Shown piece after piece: positions 59,165 through 64,000 of a stretch of DNA of 64,000 bases. The first letter of the stretch is position 1; each line of letters starts with the position of its first letter. The notes beneath the pieces were generated by a model. It was not told where the DNA came from, searched no databases, and saw only the letters and a program-made list of their open reading frames with translations. Position numbers and translations under genes: made by a program. This DNA comes from Paracoccaceae bacterium (GTDB lineage Bacteria; Pseudomonadota; Alphaproteobacteria; Rhodobacterales; Rhodobacteraceae): assembly GCA_026709265.1 (NCBI GenBank), contig JAPOTI010000013.1, positions 1 to 64,000 on the forward strand, read 5' to 3'.

Positions 59165-60487
59165 GTGGACCCATTGACGTCTGGAATTCTGTGCGGAATC
59201 CTGCTGCTCTTCCACTTTGGAATTGGCGTGAGCATTGGCCTGTCGTTCATTCTCTCCGGGTTTGTGGTTTCACTGATGCTGCTGGGAGTCGCAGCGTCAC
59301 TCTCGCTGCTTGGTGAGGCCGCCTATAGCGCGATCGCGCGCCCGAGTTGGGCTGCCATACCGCTCTTCATTCTGATGGGCTGCTTCTGCGCCCGCGGCGG
59401 GCTCGCCAGGATGGCCTATCTTGGAACCTATGCCCTGGCACGCAAATTGCCAGGTGCGCTGATGATCGCAACCTGTTTGAGTTGCGGACTCTTCGGTGCG
59501 ATTTCCGGCTCGTCAGTTGCAACCACCGCTTTGTTTGGGAGAATCGCATTACCGGAGATGCTCAGATTCAACTATGATTCGGCACTTTCGGCAGGTTGCA
59601 TCGCTGCGGCGGGCACTTTCGCTTCAATGATTCCACCCAGCATTTTGCTGATTATCTATGCGATGTTCACACATCAATCGGTGGTCGAACTGTTTGCTGC
59701 CGGGATTATTCCGGCACTCCTCACAATCGCCGCCTATTGTCTGACCATATTCGTTTTGGTCAGAAGAAAACCGTTTCTGGCACCGGCCAGAGATCCGACC
59801 GAGATTCTGGGAGCCGATATCAGTCGGCGGCGCGCAGTCACGGGCATGTGGCCAATCTTCATCATCGCCGGGATCGTTCTGGTTGGTCTTTATGGGGGAT
59901 TCTTCACACCAACAGAAGCTGCTGCCGTTGGAGCCATTGCGAGTCTGGTGGTGGCATTCGGCTTGCGCCCGAATGCCTGGCAAACGACGCTCATCAACAG
60001 TCTGCATGAATCGGCACGCATAACAGCGATGCTGTTTCTCCTTGTTATCGGCGCACTTTACTTCAGTCGTGTGGCAGCGATTACCGGATTCCCCCAGGAG
60101 ATTGCCCGTACGGTCACTTCTTGGGCATTACCGCCATTCGCCGTTCTCCTCGCAGTGATGCTGATCGTCTTTATCCTCGGAATGTTCATGGTTCCGGTCG
60201 GTATTTTCGCACTGACCTTGCCGATTATGTTGCCGGTCTTGCTTGAGCTCGGTTACGACCCGGTCTGGTTTGGTGTCATCATGCTCAAACTCACCGAAAT
60301 CGGCGCTGTCACTCCTCCCGTTGGCCTCAATATCTTCGCGATGAAAGCCGCCTGCCCTCCATCCGCGCGTCTTGGGCTGGGTGATATCTCGCGTGGCTGT
60401 GCAATTTTCATCATTGTCGATCTGTGCATTCTTGCGGCCCTTGTTGCGTTTCCAAATCTTGCCTTGTGGCTCCCCAGCCTGTTGTGA
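59165..60487 (+). CDS. dctM: TRAP transporter large permease, DctM family
   Basis: A 440-residue protein with about twelve membrane helices; ARPSWAAIPLFILMGCF, GLFGAISGSSVATTALFG and KLTEIGAVTPPVGLNIFAMK are the conserved DctM motifs around the transport site. It starts with GTG six bases after GGAG. It completes the DctPQM set. Confidence 0.9.
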   Translation: MDPLTSGILCGILLLFHFGIGVSIGLSFILSGFVVSLMLLGVAASLSLLGEAAYSAIARPSWAAIPLFILMGCFCARGGLARMAYLGTYALARKLPGALMIATCLSCGLFGAISGSSVATTALFGRIALPEMLRFNYDSALSAGCIAAAGTFASMIPPSILLIIYAMFTHQSVVELFAAGIIPALLTIAAYCLTIFVLVRRKPFLAPARDPTEILGADISRRRAVTGMWPIFIIAGIVLVGLYGGFFTPTEAAAVGAIASLVVAFGLRPNAWQTTLINSLHESARITAMLFLLVIGALYFSRVAAITGFPQEIARTVTSWALPPFAVLLAVMLIVFILGMFMVPVGIFALTLPIMLPVLLELGYDPVWFGVIMLKLTEIGAVTPPVGLNIFAMKAACPPSARLGLGDISRGCAIFIIVDLCILAALVAFPNLALWLPSLL

Positions 60488-60591
60488 TCTGCCAGGCATA
60501 ACTTGACGTGAAGTCGTTATTGTCTCAATGAGCTGAATTGATTAGCAAGGGATCCTCCGGTCATTGGAGAGTTTGCAGACGAGGCTGGCAC

Positions 60592-61014
60592 ATGCATTTC
60601 ATTCCATATCTCACCTTCAACGGAAATTGCCGTGAGGCATTACAGCGATATGCCGAAATTTTCAGTGGGGACATTGTTGCCATGCAACGATTTGGTGACG
60701 AGGAAAGTTGTCGTTCAATGCCTGCGGAGACCCAGGAATTGATCATGTTCGGTCATTTGAAAGCCAATGAGGCCGTGTTGTTTGCATCCGATGATCCTTC
60801 AAACAGCTATGAGCTTCCCCAGAGCATGCATATCTCCGTCAGTTTTCCGACCGTGTTGCAGGCGAAAGAGGTTTTTGACCAGCTGAATGATGGTGGTGAG
60901 ACGCTGATGCCGTTTGAGAAGACCTTTTTTTCCGCGGGTTTTGGCATGACAAGGGATTGTTTTGGTATCTTGTGGATGGTGAATGTCAACGATCCTGATT
61001 CCGACTATTATTGA
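60592..61014 (+). CDS. PhnB-like VOC-family protein
   Basis: A 140-residue glyoxalase-fold protein. The start [24 protein letters not shown] and the end [16 protein letters not shown] are typical of the PhnB branch (often mis-annotated as 3-demethylubiquinone methyltransferase). I use the ATG at 60592, preceded by GAGG; the tracked 60538 start has none. The catalytic role of PhnB-like proteins is generally unknown. It is followed 20 bases later by trpA. Confidence 0.8.
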   Translation: MHFIPYLTFNGNCREALQRYAEIFSGDIVAMQRFGDEESCRSMPAETQELIMFGHLKANEAVLFASDDPSNSYELPQSMHISVSFPTVLQAKEVFDQLNDGGETLMPFEKTFFSAGFGMTRDCFGILWMVNVNDPDSDYY

Positions 61015-61034
61015 GCCCGGTCCAGGTTGTCCTG

Positions 61035-61829
61035 ATGACAACACGCATTGATCAGCGATTTGCATCGCTCCGGCAGGCCAATCGAAAGGCTTTCGTCACT
61101 TATATCATGGCCGGTGATCCGGATGCGGAATCGTCAATGGAGCTCCTGCTGGGTTTGCCAAAGGCTGGCGCAGACATTATCGAAATGGGCTTTCCCTTTA
61201 CCGACCCGATGGCTGATGGGCCGACCATTCAACAGGCCGGAAACCGCGCACTGGCTAATGGGCAAACACTGATCAAGACCCTGGATCAGGTACGGGTTTT
61301 CCGTCGTGAAGATGACACGACACCCGTCGTTCTGATGGGTTACTATAATCCCATCCATCATATCGGCTCAGTGGAGTTTCTCAACGCCGCCAAATCGGCC
61401 GGTGTTGACGGATTGATCATTGTCGATTTACCTCCCGAAGAAGATCAGGAACTCTGTCTGCCGGCAATGGAAATCGGTTTGAATTTCATCAGGCTTGCGA
61501 CACCAACAACACACGCACGGCGCCTTCCCGTTGTGCTCCATAATACGAGTGGATTCGTCTACTATGTCTCGATTACCGGGGTTACCGGAGCCGGTATCCC
61601 GCAAACAGAAGCTGTCGAGCATGATGTTGCCCGAATCAAGGCGGCCACAGAATTGCCGGTCTGCGTCGGATTCGGTATCAAAACGCCTGAAGTTGCACGC
61701 AAGATTGCACAGACAGCCGATGGGGTCGTCGTCGGTTCATCGATTGTCGAGAGACAGGGGCGCAGGGAATCACCTGAATCGATCCTGGGATTCGTATCAG
61801 AACTCGCCGATGGTGCGCATGGTTGTTGA
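61035..61829 (+). CDS. trpA: Tryptophan synthase alpha subunit
   Basis: Cleaves indole-3-glycerol phosphate to indole, which passes to TrpB. Seen: [11 protein letters not shown], the catalytic pair Glu50 and Asp61 in [27 protein letters not shown], and the phosphate-binding [10 protein letters not shown] and VVGSSIVE. I choose the ATG at 61035, eight codons inside the tracked start. Length (264) is typical. trpB and other trp genes are not adjacent, so expression of the two subunits must be coordinated in trans or trpB lies elsewhere. Confidence 0.95.
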   Translation: MTTRIDQRFASLRQANRKAFVTYIMAGDPDAESSMELLLGLPKAGADIIEMGFPFTDPMADGPTIQQAGNRALANGQTLIKTLDQVRVFRREDDTTPVVLMGYYNPIHHIGSVEFLNAAKSAGVDGLIIVDLPPEEDQELCLPAMEIGLNFIRLATPTTHARRLPVVLHNTSGFVYYVSITGVTGAGIPQTEAVEHDVARIKAATELPVCVGFGIKTPEVARKIAQTADGVVVGSSIVERQGRRESPESILGFVSELADGAHGC

Positions 61830-61901
61830 TTGTGATTATCCCGCATTCGATGACCATGTCCTGGGACTCGGTCAGATGTGGAAGATTGAAAGTGAAGTCA
61901 A

Positions 61902-63065
61902 ATGACGACCATCACCAATATCGATGATCTGAAACGTCTTTACCGCCGCCGGGTTCCACGGATGTTCTATGATTATGCCGAATCCGGCAGTTGGACCGAA
62001 CAGACATTTCATGCCAATGTCACGGACTTTTCCCGGATTCGTCTTCGCCAGCGTGTTGCCGTGGATCTGAGTGATCGCAGCACGTCTTCGACAATGGTTG
62101 GCCAGGATGTCGCCATGCCGGTGGCGCTTGCCCCTGTTGGCATGACCGGAATGCAATCTGCCGATGGTGAGATCAAGGCGGCACGTGCAGCGGCCAAGTT
62201 TGGTATTCCTTTTACTCTTTCAACCATGTCAATTTGCTCAATCGAAGATGTCGCGCAAAAGGCCGAAAGGGGATTTTGGTTTCAACTCTATGTGATGCGC
62301 GATCAGACCTTCGTCGAAAGCCTGATCGGACGTGCCCAGGATGCTGGTTGTCGTGCTCTGGTTTTGACGCTCGACCTGCAGGTTCTTGGTCAAAGGCACA
62401 AGGATATCAAGAACGGACTTTCGGCACCGCCTCGCCCGACCCTGACTGTCATGGCGGACCTCTCCACCAAATGGCGCTGGATGGCGGGAATGGCAAAAAC
62501 GCCGCGGCGAAGCTTCGGCAATATCATCGGTCACGTCCAGGGTGTGAAAGACACATCATCCCTGATGGACTGGACGGCTTCACAATTCGACCCTTCTCTG
62601 AACTGGGACAAGGTCAAGAAAATCAGGCGGATGTGGAACGGCCCTTTCATTCTCAAGGGTATTCTGGACAGTGAAGACGCACGACGTGCTGTTGACTGCG
62701 GTGCCGATGCGCTCATTGTCTCAAACCATGGCGGCCGGCAACTTGATGGTGCATTGTCTTCAGTTCGTATGCTGCCTGCTATAGTCGATGCAGTGGGAGA
62801 TTCGATTGAGATCCATTTTGATTCGGGCATCAGGTCAGGGCAGGATGTGTTGAAAGCGCTCGCACTCGGCGCAAGGGGCACCTATATTGGCCGTGCCTAT
62901 ATTTACGGTTTGGGCGCAATGGGAGAAGCGGGTGTCCGTGCTTCACTTGATGTGATCCATAAGGAACTTGATACCACAATGGCATTGTGCGGCAGAACAC
63001 GCGTCGGTGACCTCAATCATGACAATCTCATCATGGAACCCGGTTTCACCACAGTGACAAATTAG
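61902..63065 (+). CDS. lldD: FMN-dependent alpha-hydroxy-acid dehydrogenase (L-lactate dehydrogenase type)
   Basis: Oxidises L-2-hydroxy acids to 2-oxo acids and passes electrons to quinone or oxygen. The N-terminus ([20 protein letters not shown]) and the catalytic [11 protein letters not shown] with His276 are typical of LldD-type enzymes, as are FQLYVMRDQ and the FMN-phosphate region [19 protein letters not shown]. Length (387) matches LldD. Substrate could be L-lactate or another 2-hydroxy acid. It starts 72 bases after trpA with no good ribosome-binding site. Confidence 0.88.
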   Translation: MTTITNIDDLKRLYRRRVPRMFYDYAESGSWTEQTFHANVTDFSRIRLRQRVAVDLSDRSTSSTMVGQDVAMPVALAPVGMTGMQSADGEIKAARAAAKFGIPFTLSTMSICSIEDVAQKAERGFWFQLYVMRDQTFVESLIGRAQDAGCRALVLTLDLQVLGQRHKDIKNGLSAPPRPTLTVMADLSTKWRWMAGMAKTPRRSFGNIIGHVQGVKDTSSLMDWTASQFDPSLNWDKVKKIRRMWNGPFILKGILDSEDARRAVDCGADALIVSNHGGRQLDGALSSVRMLPAIVDAVGDSIEIHFDSGIRSGQDVLKALALGARGTYIGRAYIYGLGAMGEAGVRASLDVIHKELDTTMALCGRTRVGDLNHDNLIMEPGFTTVTN

Positions 63066-63116
63066 GGCAAGACGGCTCTTGCACTCGAGACGCATTCAAA
63101 GATAAAGGCGCGTTTC

Positions 63117-63147
63117 AGTTGGCATACACCCTTGGAGGATGCCAGCT
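63117..63147 (+). promoter_or_regulatory. Stem-loop in the rplY leader
   Basis: AGTTGGCAT and ATGCCAGCT form a 9-bp stem with one G-U pair; its 13-base loop contains GGAGG. It lies about 25 bases before the rplY start, which has its own TGGAG. The hairpin may influence rplY translation or mark a processed leader. Confidence 0.35.
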
Positions 63148-63172
63148 TGCAACTGAACTGGAGATACATATC

Positions 63173-63817
63173 ATGGCTAGCGAGATCCCAGATCTCAGCG
63201 TCGAACTGCGTTCGGGGACAGGCAAGGGGGCCGCCCGTCAAGCAAGGCGCACGGGATTTGTACCGGGAATCGTCTATGGGGGTGGCATTGATCCCATGGC
63301 GATCCAGATCGACTTCAACTATCTTCTCAAGCGACTTAATCAGGGTCGCTTTCTGTCGACTCTCTTCAATCTCAAGATCGCCGGGCAGCAGGATGTCCGG
63401 GTGATTTGTCGTTCGGTGCAACGGCATGTCGTCAAGGACCTGCCATTGCATGTCGATTTCATGCGGCTGAAGGACGGTTCCCAAATCAACCTCTTTATTC
63501 CGGTGCGCTTCATCAATGAACAGGACTCCCCTGGCCTGCGCCGTGGCGGTGTCCTGACTGTTGTGCGTGGTGAGATTGATCTGGTCGTCAATGCCGGCAA
63601 TATTCCGGCTGAGATTGTCGCTGATATCTCAGGGCTTGATGTGGGCGATGTGGTAACGATTTCCAAGATTGAACTCCCCGAAGGCACGCGCCCGCGCATT
63701 GCCGATCGCGATTTTGTGATTGCCAATATCTCGGCACCATCAAGCTTGCGCTCAGCAGACGAGGAAGAGGAAATCGAAGAAGAGGAAACGGAAGACGACA
63801 ACACAGAAGAAGAATGA
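63173..63817 (+). CDS. rplY: 50S ribosomal protein L25/Ctc
   Basis: 5S-rRNA-binding ribosomal protein of the long (Ctc/TL5) form with an N-terminal L25 domain ([27 protein letters not shown]) and a C-terminal beta domain ([21 protein letters not shown]). It ends in an acidic Glu/Asp tail typical of alphaproteobacterial L25. The ATG at 63173 has GGAG nine bases upstream; the tracked 63119 start lies within the leader hairpin. The next gene is pth, the usual alphaproteobacterial order. Confidence 0.95.
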   Translation: MASEIPDLSVELRSGTGKGAARQARRTGFVPGIVYGGGIDPMAIQIDFNYLLKRLNQGRFLSTLFNLKIAGQQDVRVICRSVQRHVVKDLPLHVDFMRLKDGSQINLFIPVRFINEQDSPGLRRGGVLTVVRGEIDLVVNAGNIPAEIVADISGLDVGDVVTISKIELPEGTRPRIADRDFVIANISAPSSLRSADEEEEIEEEETEDDNTEEE

Positions 63818-63909
63818 ATCATCCCGGCCCCTCCATCGGGGTGAATCGACCGCATACGAATTCCCATGAATCCAGGTGGAAACACCGGTGAATTGAGAAT
63901 CGCAGACAG

Positions 63910-64000
63910 ATGAAACTGATTATCGGACTTGGTAATCCCGGCCAACAATATGAAGGTCATCGGCACAATATCGGCTTTATGGCTGTCGACCGGATTGCTT
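63910..64000 (+). CDS. pth: Peptidyl-tRNA hydrolase, 5' part only
   Basis: The first 30 codons, cut by the window end, read [20 protein letters not shown], the hallmark N-terminus of bacterial Pth, with the catalytic His in RHN. The enzyme recycles peptidyl-tRNA released during translation. It follows rplY by 92 bases. Confidence 0.92.
   Translation, partial: MKLIIGLGNPGQQYEGHRHNIGFMAVDRIA

Noticed and set aside
60503-60524. TTGACG as a promoter for the PhnB-like gene
   Set aside because: No acceptable -10 at 16-18 bases.

Overview
The window looks like an alphaproteobacterial chromosome carrying a large integrated conjugative element. The chromosomal genes are of types common in Alphaproteobacteria: a Rhizobium-type glpV/S/T/P/Q/U glycerol ABC transporter, a hydantoinase/pyrimidine-type catabolic cluster, a TRAP transporter, the L25-Pth pair and YchF. 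The replication-like protein of the element is related to RepC of alphaproteobacterial repABC plasmids. I cannot name the species. The left 35 kb is visibly more GC-rich, is packed into overlapping ORFs and consists largely of unrecognised proteins. The right 29 kb is moderate in GC and almost entirely recognisable.

Layout of the element (1 to about 35.23 kb). A divergent promoter region with two perfect palindromes (608-861) separates an unknown minus-strand gene from a plus-strand operon (862-13666). That operon encodes a strawberry-notch-type helicase, a PcfJ-like protein, a PilO-like pilus accessory protein and several unknowns. A minus-strand operon follows (16.3 to 13.98 kb): a ribbon-helix-helix protein, a 49-residue ORF missed by the track, a DotB/TraJ ATPase and IcmT/TraK. 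These mark an I-type (Dot/Icm-like, IncI-type) type IV secretion system whose other parts must lie left of the window. After an AT-rich spacer with iteron-like repeats comes a long plus-strand run (16574-31855): type IA topoisomerase, PilN-type secretin, a block of small paralogous unknowns, three tandem PilV/pilin-like proteins, a DsbC/DsbG-like thioredoxin-fold protein and a transglycosylase-like muramidase. The element ends with a tyrosine integrase, an AlpA-like regulator and a RepC-like gene that abuts the 3' end of a tRNA-Ser(GCT), the probable attachment site.

Layout of the chromosome (35.23-64 kb). The glp transport operon (35.6-41.7 kb) is followed by a cluster consisting of a class III aminotransferase, an N-carbamoyl amidohydrolase, dihydropyrimidinase and a four-gene NMT1/THI5-type ABC transporter (42.2-49.9 kb). 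Then come truA (minus strand), a photolyase, ileS, ychF (minus strand), a DctPQM TRAP transporter, a PhnB-like VOC protein, trpA, an FMN-dependent alpha-hydroxy-acid dehydrogenase, rplY and the first 91 bases of pth.

How parts work together. In the element, the secretin, PilO-like protein, PilV-like proteins and muramidase would build a type IVb conjugative pilus beside the I-type T4SS. All three pilin-like proteins end in a Cys-x-Gly-Cys motif and sit two genes upstream of a CPHC disulfide-exchange protein, which suggests a dedicated disulfide step in tip maturation. The secretin carries a roughly 185-residue Ala/Glu/Arg-rich coiled-coil insert that I do not know from other PilN proteins. 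These two observations are the most likely undescribed biology here. On the chromosome, two genes (ychF and the second NMT1-transporter permease) appear to lack any ATG/GTG/TTG at the homology-supported start.
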